From: Echinometra lucunter | Taxonomy: Eukaryota; Echinodermata; Echinoidea; Camarodonta; Echinometridae | Reading direction: 5' to 3' | DNA length: 64,000 nt | Assembly (NCBI GenBank): GCA_029962745.1 | Contig: CM057151.1 | Location: 36,715,081 to 36,779,080, forward strand | Shown here: in pieces, positions 1 to 12,809 of the stretch | Position numbering within the stretch: position 1 is the first letter of the stretch | How the letters are laid out: the number at the start of each line of letters is the position of its first letter | Program-made: the position numbers and the translations under genes | Notes under the pieces: generated by a model | Database searches by the model: none | The model's input: the letters and a program-made list of their open reading frames with translations, nothing else | What the model was told of the DNA's origin: nothing

Positions 1-87
1 TGAAAAAAAAAGGTTATTTTCATGAGGTTGTACTCGAAATCGAAAAAAGGGGTGTTTTCGAGCTTGTACTCGAAACTGAAGAAAGGA

Positions 88-130
<43 letters not shown>

Positions 131-372
131 GTCCTTGTTTGCAATTTTCTGTTTTTGATTCAGACGTAAATTGAATTTGAAAGGGCTGGTTTAGTAAAAG
201 TGTATTTGGAATGCAAGAAATAGGGGTGTTTTTTCAAAGGCCAACTTGTACCCGTTTTGTGCCGAATAGGGGTAAAAATGGCTGAAAATGTACTTGAAAC
301 ACCGCGAAATAGGGGCCAAATTATGGGTTGCCGAACGATCATGGTTACACCTTGAATATAGAGTGACAGACA
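1..372 (-). repeat. Foldback-type repeat, copy 1 (edge-truncated)
   Basis: This stretch has alternating blocks of the type 'aaataggggtg' and 'ttgtactcgaaa', a (GT)n tract near 92-124, and ends with 'ttgccgaacgatcatggttacacc' style sequence and 'atagagtgaca'. The same sequence in opposite orientation lies at 63236-63613, where both terminal inverted repeats are visible. No credible gene is present; the short reading frames here are repeat-derived. Confidence 0.6.
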
Positions 373-380
373 ATTTTTTT

Positions 381-1139
381 TTCCTGGTATACTAATATTA
401 CTGTTTCGTATAAAAATTCAAATTTAAATTCAAATTCAAATTCAAAAGTTTCTTGATTGCAATCCAAAAAGGATCACTCTCAATTTACATAACATAACAA
501 AACATAATATTCAAAAGTTTATTGATTTCAATCTAAACATTAAGGATCATTCTCAATTTACATAACATAACAAATCATAATAGCAAAATGAAACATTAAA
601 TAAACACACACAAAAAAAAAACAGAAGATGAGCATACATGTCATATTCAGAATAGCTAAAGAAAACAAAACAAAACAAAACGAAACAGAACAAAACAACG
701 CCACAGGCAAATTCAGAATATAATACAACAGTTTTTCGAAATACATAACAAAACAACCATAATGACAGTAATAATCATATTTAAACAATGTAATCTCTTC
801 AATTGCGCACATATTACTCAAATTATTTTTAATACTTTTATTTCAGTATAATAATGTCATTTTAGTTCCATAAACCTCTTTTCAAGAAAAAAAAAACAGA
901 AACAAAAGATAAAGAAGAAAAAAAATCGATAAAAAAAAAAGATCGATAATTACATAAACACATTAGACAACAAGTTAATATTATAATGAAGATATCACAA
1001 TAATCAAAAGGAGAAAGATGGAGAGAGAGAGTTAAAAAATCTTAAGAGCTATTAAATATATTATGTCAGTTTAACTTCTCATGTCAACAACAACAACAAA
1101 AAAAATAATGTGCCTTTTACCTTATGGATTTGTTATTGC
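381..1139. other. AT-rich intergenic DNA with a short tandem duplication
   Basis: There is no gene. A roughly 70-bp unit starting 'caaaagttt.ttgat' and ending 'cataacataacaaa.cataat' occurs twice in tandem at about 441-510 and 512-581. The rest is A-rich simple sequence. Confidence 0.5.
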
Positions 1140-1237
1140 TTATGGGTCATTACTTACCTTTCAGCCTGTCTAATCGTTTATCGTACATTTGGCTAATTTC
1201 TTGGATTATTATAGTGTTTGTGTCTGTCCCATTATTA

Positions 1238-2303
1238 GTCATTATTAGTCCCAATTTCTCTTATTCGTTTATTTTTTGAAAATCTGGTGAAATCATGTTG
1301 AGTTCAGAAATCATTCTTGATCTAAGATCGTTTAAATGGGTGCATTTCATTAAGAAGTGCGTTTCATCCTCTACGCCTGTTTACAAAGTGGGCATTATCC
1401 TCTCTATTTGTGCTAATTTCTTGTAGCGACCTTCCTCAATCATTAGATTCTGTTACTTATCTTGATTTTAGTATGTTTTGATATATGTGTTTTCTCCATA
1501 TCAAGCAAAAGGTAGCTTTCCAATTTATGATTTTTTAAAAAGGGTTTTATATGTTTTCAGTTTTGGAGAGTAGTCAATGTTATTTTCATTTATATGGCTG
1601 TCCTTCCAGGCTTTTATATATCTAGCTTTTAATTTGCAAAGTATAGTTTTCTTTAACCTTTTGATCGAGAATGTATTGTGATTTTGCCAAATATGTGAGA
1701 ATCCTAATGAATGTAGTAGAGATTTCATGTGTTTGCAATGATTAGTTTTTGCGGTTCATGCCCTCGAAGTAAGCTTGTTTTACTAAACTATTATCGACTT
1801 AGGTTACTAAGTGATGCCAACACCCGACTACATCTTTTAGTGTAGTTAAAGCAAGGGGGAATCGTCCGGTTTCCGCCAAGACGGCGCTGTTCATCGCCGA
1901 TCTATTTGTTCCTATAGCAGGATTTTTAGAAACTTTAGTTGCAGGGCTTGTTTATAGCATTTTTTTTTTCGCATTTATCAAGTATTCGAGCCCTAATATT
2001 TCAGAGTTATACAGAATGATCGGTTTTACAGAGCCTAATCACCGGATGGCAATCATCTCCAAATGAATCTACAATATTGTTCAAATACAAAGAGAAAAGG
2101 GTTGGGCAAATACAGACTTCTTGTTTTACTCCTATCGAAGTTAAGAAAGAAGGGGTAATTTTGTTTTGGATTTTGATAGAAAATCGAACATATTTATACA
2201 TATTTTCAATTACATTGTAAAATGAACCAGTTATATTGTGATTTTTCAACTTGAAGAGTAAAGCTTTTCGGTTCACAAGATCGAACACTCTGGGGAAGTC
2301 CAC
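1238..2303 (-). pseudogene. Non-LTR retrotransposon (LINE) relic, RT and C-terminal part
   Basis: On the minus strand, 2303-2007 encodes a reverse-transcriptase segment: DFPRVFDLVNRKAL (palm motif with the first catalytic Asp region) and SIGVKQEVCICPTLFSLYLN, matching the family pattern GVRQGD.LSP.LF. Further along, 1728-1525 reads GFSHIWQNHNTF...SPKLKTYKTLFK, and 1390-1250 reads VEDETHFLMKCTHLNDLRSR, the cysteine/histidine-rich C-terminal pattern of CR1/RTE-like LINEs. The pieces are in order but in different frames with stops between them, so this is a dead copy. The exact clade cannot be told by eye. Confidence 0.75.
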
Positions 2304-2309
2304 AAAGCA

Positions 2310-2996
2310 TACGTATAAGTATCGCTCAGGGGGTGGGGGGGGGGGGAATTATGGGAAACATCAATGCTGATGTACGCCTCTCCCGGCCAGCCGCAGTACA
2401 CCCTTTCCCCAATAGAAAAGTGCCATTCACACCTGCCCTTTTCACTTTATTCATGATTGCACGGATGCCTAGGATAAGTGTCGTCATATTTAGACAAATT
2501 CACTCAAGTTTGCTACCTTGTTATCACTAGTTTTTATCAACTACGAAATGGACATTCAGCACAAGAGTCTCTCTGTCCTTGGGAAAATAACAAACATGAT
2601 CACCCCCTGTCTCTGTAGATATGTGGTTGTGCGAATAAATCCATAGATTTACATTTCGAATGAAATTACTTCAATATAGAAAAGAAAACTGCGACTGCAA
2701 TTAATTTCAATCCATTTTTCCACTTTCTTTCCTATTCCTTTAGAGAGGAATAAGATTATTTTTAAAGGGGGAAGATAGGAGAAAGAGAGAGGAAAGAGAG
2801 AAAAAATAAGAAAATAAAGAAAATAAAATTTGAGTGAGCGGTGAGTGATCGAGTGTTTCCAATAAAATTCACAACGGTACTGAGAGCAATGATGAGGCTA
2901 ACACCTTACTAACACACGCCGGTATCAACTTTTGTCTGTCGGCATGAGAGCTTGAGCTCTCTCAGATCGCTTCTGTGGCAGACACTGTCCACTGAG
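2310..2996. other. Region downstream of the transporter gene
   Basis: It holds a G-tract near 2328-2346 and AT-rich DNA. On the minus strand it would contain the transporter 3' UTR. A minus-strand AATAAA-like site lies near 2446-2452, but I cannot assign the polyadenylation point. Confidence 0.3.
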
Positions 2997-5900
2997 CTAG
3001 CTCTGCCTTCTTAGTGATCTCTGGATCGGTCTGACCATGTTCCACATGACATATCGCTCAGGAGCAAGGCACTTTTGATACAGAGGAACAAAAGAAAAGA
3101 GCAAAAAGGAGGCGGAGTAGGCTCCCATACATCCAAAGAGAGCATTGCTGAAGGATCCCGTTCCATCCATACTAGATCCTGCGGATAAAAAGAAGAGAGA
3201 ACATTTTCAAACAATAAACTATCCCATCCGAGCGAGGATCAGGGAATGTAAAAAGGAAAGATGGAAAGGTTGGGGTGAGGTGGGGTGGGGTACCGGGGGG
3301 GGGGGGGGGCTGGGTTAAGCGGTATATTCTTATGGCCTCGTGTTACGTTGTGACAGCAGTGGGATATTGCCGCCAAAAAGCAGTGTGCTGCATAATTATC
3401 GGGCGTATCCGTGCAGACTTTGGCCTCTCGAGGTGTAAATAGATCTGTGCTTTACGATGATCCCTAGGAAACCACCCTTTGCCAATAGCCCTAATTTGTG
3501 TTATAGGGAGGGAGAGGGCTACACATAAACGTTTTTGAAGTCCGTTGGAAAGGGGAATTGCCCCCTCCCCCTTCCTGGCCTTAAACTGTTCAAAATACGC
3601 TAATAGCAGTGTTAGACCCAATCATGCTCATGAGTTTTCCTCAAATTATAACTTACCATAGACAGTACCAAGGATTGTTCCAATGCCGCAAGCCACCATG
3701 CTAGTAGTCATAGGAATCGTTCCTGATGTTGGATAGATCTGACTGGAGACGACGTAGGGCAGAGCATTGAAAGCAGAAACAACCACAAGTCCGGACACTG
3801 GAAGGGAAATAATTAAAATTGCATACACTTGCTTTTCAATATCAAACGGATAATACCCTATCAGCAGAAGTTAAATGGAAAATGCTCTTAAAACGATCAG
3901 CCAATTATTTTATTAACCCCTTCATTTGAAATTCAGGATCCACTACCTTGCACCCAAAGAATGGAAAGTGAAATAATTAACGTTTAATAACAAATTATGG
4001 TCAATTCAAAGCACAGGGGGCATTAAAATGAACTTCATATCTTTAAACTATTTGACTACATTCGTCTTAATATAAATTCAGTCACATTCTATTCATTCAA
4101 CGAAAGGATGTAGGAAAACTCTCACCAGAAGAGAGAACGAACATGGTGACTAGACTCAGAGTATTCAGCAAGCAAGTCAGGACCCCAATTCCAGCGAGAA
4201 GGACGGGGTGGAAGACAAAGAGCTTAGGAAACGGTATATGATCACCAATGACCGCCAGAATGACCTTTCCTGTGACCTCTGAGGCACCCATTACTGTCAT
4301 GGCCAAGGCGGCAGTCGATTCGTGGAACCCCATGGATAGAAGAAATTTCACCTGCATGCCGAAAAAGTAATGAAGATGGGTGTTTACATGCTTGGTTTAC
4401 GAAAAGGAACGATGTTGGCCAAGGATGGATGATCATGAGATACAATATTGGACAGCGGTTCATAAGTACAACATGCAAGCAGAAAGTCACATAAGCCTCG
4501 CCACAAGTTATAGAATAATTTCAAGTTCCCCAGCTACAAAATAACTCTCTCTCTCTCTCTTTTAATTAGTAAATGAAACTGAAGAAGGCTTTGAAATAAC
4601 AATCTCTACAAAGGAAAACTTTTAGACTTACCCAATAAAACATAAAGAATGTCAACGATGTTTCACACGAAATAATTCCAAGAAAAAGCATCCAAAAGTC
4701 AGGATAGGTATAAATTTCCAAACTACGATGAGTCCCACAATGCTTTTCATTTCCACTATCATGAGCATGGCACTCTTGAAGCACTAATTGTTTACTTTTC
4801 ACATCCAGGTTCGTTTGAAAATCTGCCTTATTTTCCTCGGATCTCTCTGCAACTGTTATATCATCACAGCCATCCAAGTGGTGGTGAGTAGAACTGGGTG
4901 CTGAGTCATCTACTTCAAGTTTGGGACGGGAGAATGTGGTGCTTGCTGCAAGGCCAAGTCCTAGAATGAGCGATCCCATGATACGTAGTGTATTTCTCCA
5001 TCCCACTCCTGACACCATCAGATAGACTACTGGATTCAACGCGAGCAAACCTAACGCGGAAAGGAATAAAGCCAGAAGAGGAAACAGAACTCGGTTCTTT
5101 TTTATAAGAATTTTCGAATTGATGAAATTAATTCCACTATAAAAAATATAATTGTTTGACACCATAAGTAAACGACTGGACAGAAAATACAGGAAATCAA
5201 AGCTGCTTCTCTTTTTCTCATATCATTTATTTCATGGCAAATATTTGTTTGGCAAATAGTTGTTCGAATCATTTCGTACATTTACTGTCGCCCGTGATTT
5301 GCTAGTATAGAGTATAGTGCTATCAATGAACTTTCTTTAGAAAAAAAAATACAGAACTCGGACCGACTTACAATAACCATCAAAGACATAGAGATAAATC
5401 TTTCGTTAAATGTTTAATAAAGATTTACTGTAAATGCATTTTGCCATATACCTACCAGAAGTTGTACCAGTCAAAGCCAAAGCAGATGCCCTCACTTTAT
5501 ATTTGGTGGGGAAATATTCGACAATGAGGATCATTCCTGCAAAGGTGCACAACCCTGACCCCACTCCGAAAAGGAGTCCAAAAGTAAGGTACATGGGAAC
5601 CACGCTCTGGGTGAATGAGGTACTGATGCATGCGACGAAGCAGAGAATTACCCCGAAGACTGAAACCCGATGATGGGTAGTTTTCTTGAGAATCACCTCG
5701 GCCAGGAGAGCGCTCACGAGACATGCACTGCATGCTATGGCGGGGATCCAACCTGGGGAAAGATAAGACAAGTTGTCAAATTAGAGTGGGTCTTCTTCGA
5801 AGCTACGGTAAGTCGGAATTGACCGATTTCAGTATTTAAGTTTGTTTTCAACTTCAATTTGGCTGAGAAAACTTCCATTGGATATCTAAAAAATAATTTA

Positions 5901-6625
5901 TTTTAAGACCCAATGCACGAACAAAATGCAGTACCGGTACTTCAGTTTCCCTAGAGTGGGAATCAGGGGCTCGGTAAACACAAGGGCAAAAATTGAAAGA
6001 ATACTGCCACCAAACATCGGTCAAATGGGGTTGGTAAGAAATTAGGTCTTAACCGGTTCTGCGTTTCACGAAACCGTCATAAGTCTAAGTTCCTGGACAT
6101 CCCATTGAAACGCGTGTTAATTCTTCAACACGCCTTTCAATGGGATGTCCAAGAAGTTAGACTTATGACGGTTTCATGAAACGCAGCCCAAGTTACTTCA
6201 TACGTAAGCTTTGTGAGATGGGAGTAACCTTTCCGATGCGGTCAAACATCATTATATCTATATTCATAACTTATTTTCATGTTTTCGTAAATATGGAAAG
6301 TCCCGTATTGACTGGAGCAATTAATCTAAAGGCTTTGATACACAATTAATCACAAAATGTACTTATAACCTGTCGCTGTGACACCACTCTTGAATTCTTC
6401 CTGAATCGTCACCGACAAGATCCCAAAGGCATTCAAAAGTCCCACCGTGGCGAACTGAAGGATGTAGGTCGCAAAGGTCACCACCCAGCCCCACTTTCTC
6501 CTCAGGAATAAACAACATGATGGGGCGTCATCCAGAGAACGTGTAACCCCTTCTAAACCAGTTCTGTTGTTTTGGTCTCTTGATTGAACCTCATTATCTT
6601 TCGCCTTGATGTCTTCGTACCGCAT
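2997..6625 (-). CDS. Monocarboxylate transporter-like protein (SLC16 / MFS), complete, 6 exons
   Basis: Predicted proton-linked carrier of small carboxylates in the plasma membrane. Minus-strand exons: 6625-6370, 5752-5456, 5050-4632, 4351-4126, 3797-3657, 3178-2997. All junctions are GT-AG and phases fit, giving 1521 nt and 506 aa. The start ATG has context CACCATGCG. A cytoplasmic N-terminus precedes TM1 (RRKWGWVVTFATYILQF), which keeps the family's W-G-W-V-V but lacks the usual D-G-G before it. Exon 2 has typical TM2-4 sequence (GVGSGLCTFAGMILIVEYFP). Exon 3 ends TM5-6 (NPVVYLMVSGVGWRNTLRI), then a polar loop of about 70 residues with His/Asp runs, then TM7. The TM8 region has GKVILAVIGD where many MCTs have GR...D. 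The C-terminus ends YVMWNMVRPIQRSLRRQS. The subfamily (MCT12/14/9-like) and substrate cannot be fixed from sequence. The exon 1 donor (GTTATA) is weak. Confidence 0.88.
6058..6187. repeat. Foldback MITE in transporter intron 1
   Basis: Arms read ctgcgtttcacgaaaccgtc...gtccaggaacttagac-type sequence and its reverse complement, separated by a few bases around 'gttaattcttcaac'. The arms are about 60 bp with few mismatches. There is no coding capacity. Confidence 0.8.
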
Positions 6626-7595
6626 GGTGAGGCTGTCTCTGTATCAACATAGAACAGTCATCAGGTTTCCAGAAATCCAACGGGATTGATAAAATGATGG
6701 AAATTAATAACGGGCCTCTGCCAAAATGAATAAAGGTGTTTCCGAATCAATAGACCTGTCTACTAATGTTATTCAGATTTTTGCACTTTTCTTTCCAGAG
6801 CCTTTGGTTACCAAAAATTCAGCCCATTTTGAAGATATGACTATTTCTTGATGTCTAGATATAAAATGGCGGCTATTTTTCAAGATGGCCGCCATATGCA
6901 CTATAGGCTAGGCAATGTCAAAAGGTGAAAAGTCCTTATTTATCATTTAACATAAAAACAAAGCACGCAAAATGCAATTTTTTCATTTGTACTATATCTA
7001 TTACATGTTTTCTTTAACATCTGAAAAAATCACGACAAAAGTCATTGCTGTTTGGGCGTAGGGCGCCCTCAAAGTTTGATTTTTTTTTCTAAATTGGCAA
7101 ATTCGTCCTTCAAATTACACCATTAGTCCCAACTGGTAGGATGATTAAAATTAGTGATATTGTAGACATTTTCCAATATTTCAGGGCAGCCTCAGTGAAA
7201 TTTCACTTCCAGAAGGTTATCTGGTCAAAATATGATGGTGAAAATGAAGATAAACATCATTTTGCAACCATTTTAGGAACACATTTAGTGACTCACACCC
7301 TACATTATGGGCAACTATCTTGAAAACTGGAGATGACATGAAGCTTTAATAGTTCTACATAGTTCACAATAGATTTTTTCAAGCTTAATGCATTTAAGTA
7401 AAGTGATATCTTGACCTTGAAGATACAAAAAATATACAATATTTATATTATATACACAAACAAAGCGTGGTTCTCTTCCATAATTGGTATAACATTCCCA
7501 TAAATGCGTATTGTGGTTAGCATTCAGATATCAACATTTTCCATTTAAAAATGTGCTATTGGTCTCATTTTTTCGAATCTACGCGTATAAAAGTG

Positions 7596-7653
<58 letters not shown>

Positions 7654-8162
7654 GAATTCAAATGATAACTCATTAAAAAGCAAACAATTTACCTTTACCT
7701 GTCATCAAAGGAAGCCATGCCAAAATAAACCCCAGCAAAAATAAAGCGAGCGACTATATAGCCAACAGACAGCATTGCTAAACACTATTTCAGGAATGGC
7801 TCTCTTTAAAACTACTGCTTTTATGAGGATTAGATTGCAGAATATACTGTAGCCAGCAAAAAAATAGTTTAAGCAACAATATGGGTGTCGATTTGGGGAA
7901 GGGGGATGGGGATATATCCCCCAATATTGTTGGTAGGAAGATGGTCTGCATTAACACTGCCCCCAATAATTCACAATCAGAAATGACATAGCCCATGCAA
8001 TTCCCTAAGAGTATTTAAAAAAAAATAAAAAGGGAAGGGCAAATGAGGGGGGGGGGGAAGAATTTCAAAGTAAAAAGGATAACGAAAAACTTTCCAGCAC
8101 TGGCTCGCTTCGCTAGCTCACATTTTAAAGTATCTGTAGTTGTGGTTAGATCGGCTTGCAAC

Positions 8163-8202
<40 letters not shown>

Positions 8203-8700
8203 TGGTATACTATTCTTCTACTCACTGCCTTGCATTTTAAGTATCTTAACCAAAGCTGGTTATGTTAATATCCTTATGAAATGAAACTGATTTGCATCTA
8301 ATTGTCTATCTAATGTTATACTATTCTTCTTATCATAAAATGATAGTAATAAAGGTGCAAGGAGTCGAGTCAAACATCGAGAAGAGCTGAAACAGAAGAA
8401 TTTTTCACGAGATAAAGGGCTGTGACCAATGGCCTATTTCTATCTCACCAATTATGAGAATGGAGGAAGCCGATGAAATGTATTACTAGAATGATGAGAT
8501 TGAAGTGACAATACAAAACCCTGTTCTTAGCACAGTATATCTTTAAATACCCATCTTTCTCTTTCTTGCTACACTCACCTATCAAATCTGAAAAAAAATA
8601 TTTCAAAGAAATCATACACTCTTATTCACTCAGCAACAAGTTTGAATACAATAATGCTTTTACAGCAAAGTGTCCAACTGTCCTCAAATTCTGTGGGAAG
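6626..8700. other. Intergenic DNA upstream of the transporter
   Basis: No gene was recognised. It holds the motif 'caagatggccgcca' near 6882 (also found at 10587), an (AT)n run at about 7597-7651, a (CT)n run at about 8167-8200 and AT-rich unique-looking sequence. The transporter promoter should lie just above 6625, but no clear TATA or initiator could be assigned. Confidence 0.4.
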
Positions 8701-8719
8701 ATGTACATCATCACAGCAA

Positions 8720-9330
8720 TTACTTTGGAGGCAAATCTACATCTGAAAGAAAATGAGTCCGTAGCTTGTTTTGCTTGCTCATATAGAAACAGAATTGTTT
8801 TGGATGGCAAGCGATGAGCCAAATAGGGTTATATTTGGCAGTTAGGTGATCGAATATACAACAGTTTGAGGCTATCAAGGAGTGAAAAGTTTTCCTCACT
8901 CGCTGCACTCACTCGTATAGCATTTAAATACAGAACAGTTGGGGAATACTTTTTCGCCAAGCGTGTGTTTTCCCTTATCTCCCTTCGCTCGCTCGTATTA
9001 TTTTGAAAGGTGGTTTAGAACAGCAAAAGATTAGACCAGCGAGGTGCTAGAATAGAGTCATAGTATGCAGTGAGATGACTATACCATCAAAACATTTTGA
9101 CCATGAAATAATACTTTATCATCAAAAGAGTGTATTTTCCTTGCTCACTCGTAATATACAAAAACAGGGTGGTTTGGACTGTAAACATAAGACCATAAGC
9201 ATAAGAGGTACTGAAAAGGTTATAAATCATTCGAATCTCTTATTCCTAGTGCATTGTAGAGTGTGTTCTGATGACAAAAAACCCCATTTATTTATTACTC
9301 GCTCATCCACAAAATAAAAATGCGGTGGTT
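8720..9330. repeat. Degenerate tandem units with 'ctcgctcgc' cores
   Basis: Units contain 'ttttcctcactcgctgcactcactcgta', 'cccttcgctcgctcgtattatttt' and 'ccttgctcactcgtaatataca', followed by 'cagggtggttt'/'aaaggtggttt'. They match the interior of the hAT-like element at 12890-13505, so this is probably a decayed relative. No gene is seen. Confidence 0.5.
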
Positions 9331-11190
9331 CATACTTTAAAAAAGTGTCAACTAAACTAGAAAGCTTACAGGTCCCTAAACATTCAATTCAAGTAATTGG
9401 GATGTACCCCTTCGATATCATTTGAAGGGTATTTTTGTTTTGCTAATGGGATGAATGGTAGAATAGACTAAGAATGCAGTAGACCTGTGAGCAAATATAG
9501 GTATTATACCCTCCATTCACAAAATTTAGTGACGCTCTGATCTCTGTACGTGCTCCTTTCCTTAATCAATCCTTCGCTTTTTAATCCCTTACCCTTTCCC
9601 AGTCGCTTTCCTCCCCGCCTGAGGATATTTGGCATCAGTCCCCCCCCCCCCCCCCCCCGAACCCAAATCAAAACCCATGAGCATCAATATCTATATTTGT
9701 AAGGAAATTATCATTTGACTTTGAAAATATCATAAAATATAAAAAGTGTACTTTTTCCGTAACTGGTAAACAGGCATGCACTTAAAATGCATGTTATTAT
9801 CTAATATGCAAACAATCATTTGAACATTGACCTGTCTCTTATGATGGCTGAAATATGGATCAATTAACTTTAGCCAACAATAAAGTGGTGCTAAACACAC
9901 GATTTCAGGAATTGGTCTCTTGAAAAGTACTAGTTATTCGGCTCAGCCGAGATCTGCAGAATTTTCAGTCCACGATAGGCAATGATATATACCGTAGATA
10001 TAATAGGAGATACTCAAATTAGTCAGGAAAATGATGTTTTGGCCTTGAAAACATCAAGAAATATCATTTTGAAAGTATGTTTCTTCTGTAATTAGTATTG
10101 CAGTAACTGAATGCTTAATAAATGAATTTCATAACTAATTTCTGAGCCTCAAATTCCTGATAAACAGATTTGAGTACACATATAGATTTTGTCAGCTACA
10201 AAAAGGTGAACATCATATGCTTTTCCTCCATAGTGTAAAGTGTGTGTGTGGGGTGTGGGTGTGTGTGCTTGGGAAGGAGTCTATCCCCCTCCCCTCCCCC
10301 GTCACATTTATGCTTGTTGTGTTTTTTTGTTTCTAAATATCATCCTTGTAGAAAGAAAATCAATCATATTCAATCTATTTTCTACTTGATTTTCAATGCA
10401 ATATGTACATGTACAAATAGACTGCTGGGGGCGCCATCTTGAAAATTAGCTGCCATTTTAAATCAAGACATCGAAACATAGTCATATCCTCAAACTAACC
10501 TCAGATTTGGATTCTCCATCCCGAAAAGCCCTTAATTCCCAATTTTGAACATTCTAGGGATGTTTAAAGCAGGTAAACTCAAAATCCAAGATGGCCGCCA
10601 GCGGCCATTTTGGATTTTCGCGTATATCTCAAATTGCTCAATGCTGACAGAGCTCCAGCATGTGGATTGTTAAAATAGAAGGTCTGAACAGTCGATATCA
10701 ATTAAAAAAAAAAACTATAACATTCAAATGCAACCTTAGGCCTAAAATCCGGGTTTGGCTGCCGGACTATTATGAATGCTGGTCAATGTTACTCTCATAC
10801 ACTTTCTTGTATTGAAAAAAACCCAAAACAAAACAACAACAAAAAAAGGTTTCAACCATCACTTCCAACCTTCCCACACCCTGAAACAACACTAATAAAA
10901 GCGATGTCTTCAGTATATTGGCCAATGGCTAAATCTCTAAACCGAGCCGACAATCGATGATATAGATCGTCGTCTTCGGACTGGTGCATTTTTACTATTT
11001 TGAGAGTGGATTTCCATTCCAAAACGAAATAATATCTAGTATGGATCATTTATTACCAATTTTTATTTGCATAAAATTAACAGAAATACAGTATAGAGTT
11101 TGATAAAAGAAACAAAATAACACAATTCTAATCTAAGTTGGAATTTTTTTTTGTTGATAAAATTTTTAATTACTATAAAACATTTATTGT
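9331..11190. other. Intergenic AT-rich DNA with a C tract and a hairpin
   Basis: It holds a poly-C tract near 9640-9658, GT-rich simple sequence near 10240-10270, and a perfect 38-bp hairpin at 10581-10618 (aaaatccaagatggccgc / gcggccattttggatttt). No gene was recognised. Confidence 0.45.
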
Positions 11191-11199
11191 TAGCAATAC

Positions 11200-11730
11200 T
11201 GGCTCCTGACAGAGTGGATTGTATATACTTCTTATTGTAAGCAATATGCATATGGTTCCTGATAGAGGAGATCGTATCCCCTTTTTATTGTAAGCAATAT
11301 GTATATGGTTCCTGATAGATGAGATTGTATAGATTTAATGTTGTAAACAATATGTACATGATGTATATGGTTCCTGATAGAGAATATTGTATATATTTAA
11401 TATTGTAAACAATGTGTATAAGGTTCCTGATAGAGGAGATTGTATATACTTAATATTGTAAACAATGTGTATAAGGTTCCTGATAGAGGAGATTGTATAT
11501 ACTTAATATTGTAAACAATGTGTATAAGGTTCCTGATAGAGGAGATTGTATATACTTAATATTGTAAACAATATGTATAAGGTTCCTGATAGAGGAGATT
11601 GTATATACTTAATGTTGTAAACAATGTGTATAAGGTTCCTGATAGAGGAGATTGTATATACTTAATATTGTAAACAATATGTATATGGTTCCTGATAGAG
11701 GAGATTGTATATACTTAATATTGTAATATT
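11200..11730. repeat. 53-bp minisatellite, about 10 units
   Basis: The unit contains 'ggttcctgatagaggaga', 'ttgtatatacttaat' and 'attgtaaacaat'. The phrase 'ggttcctgatag' recurs nine times from about 11253 to 11690 at roughly 53-bp spacing, with a first degenerate unit (ggctcctgacag) at 11201. The middle units are almost identical and the left-hand ones are more diverged. Confidence 0.9.
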
Positions 11731-11815
11731 GTGAACATTAATAAGAGCTCGCCCTGCACACTCTGGAGAATGCTGCATCTAAACGTGCAGAGTGGAGACC
11801 ACTCGTTGCTACAAC

Positions 11816-12078
11816 CAGGGGCGGCGCCCCCTGTAAATTTTTTTTAGTGATCAAAAGAAGAAGAAGAAGAGGAGGAAGAAGAAGAAGAAGAAGAAGAAGA
11901 AGAAGAAGAAGAAGAAGAAGAAGATGAAAGACGAGTATGTGAGAAGAGAGGGCAGGGTCATGCAACTATATAAAAGCCCTATTTGTTCATTTAAAACGTA
12001 TATAAACTCACCTGTGGGCCAAGGTTAAAACAAGAGAAATACCCCCCCCCCCCATCTAAATACCCTTGCGCCGCCCTG
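11816..12078 (-). mobile_element. hAT-type MITE copy 1
   Basis: A 263-bp element with ends caggggcggcgcc and gcgccgccctg. It is flanked by 8-bp target duplications gctacaac / gctacatc (7/8). It contains a GAA-repeat tract and, on the minus strand, the family core tgagttta.a.acgttttaaa. Confidence 0.85.
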
Positions 12079-12671
12079 GCTACATCAGCTTACGGAGTGC
12101 CATCAAGCTTCTGCTAGGCAAAAGAGCTGCCAATTAGGAAATGCTGCAGCAACTTACTCGTGTAATCAGGTAATGTTCACAAATATGAATGAAAAATCTG
12201 TGGCCTTCGCAGTACCAGGAGAATAAGACGGTGGAGTCACACAAGAAAATTTATGTCAATGATGATGATGCCTATCCTACGCTTCTGTATAACTTCATAC
12301 ACGGCTCTCTACCCTTTGCTCCAACCAATTACTGAAAAAAGTTTACCAATTTCTTATCATCTGGCGATCTGCTGTGACTGATTTCTTATTATACATTGTT
12401 GCTATAAAGTTGGAATACTTTTTTTTCTTACCTCAAAATAATCAGTCAATCAAGTAACTGTGATATGACTTATTATTTATGAAGAATAAAGTTATATCTT
12501 TCCAGGAGGATCACAGAGGTGTTATGCTTCAACGCAGGGCCATGCAGTTCGGCCAGGAGCTGGGTATTGATACTGCATTACGTTTCTTGTTTTTCGTGAC
12601 ATTTCGGGGGGCTGCCCTTTGCCCCAGCTGCGTATGGACATGATAAGGTGGCAAACCATTAGCCTCGTAAC
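12079..12671. other. Intergenic DNA with a split tRNA-like SINE head at its end
   Basis: No gene is seen. The last 32 bases (ggtggcaaaccattagcctcg) resemble the head of a tRNA-derived SINE that is interrupted by the element beginning at 12672 and continues at 13735. Confidence 0.45.
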
Positions 12672-12757
12672 CAGGGGCGTCGCTAGAGGGGGGTGTGGGG
12701 GTGTGACACCCCTCCCCCTTCAAACTGCTTGTCGGCAAATTCGCGATCGCTGTCGGC

Positions 12758-12809
<52 letters not shown>

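Noticed and set aside
3343..3621. A 92-codon minus-strand frame between transporter exons 5 and 6
   Set aside because: It lies in the intron. The true C-terminal exon at 3178-2997 continues the protein in phase and with family-like sequence.
11200..11730. CRISPR-like regular repeats
   Set aside because: The units are contiguous with no unique spacers, and the window is clearly eukaryotic, so it is a minisatellite.
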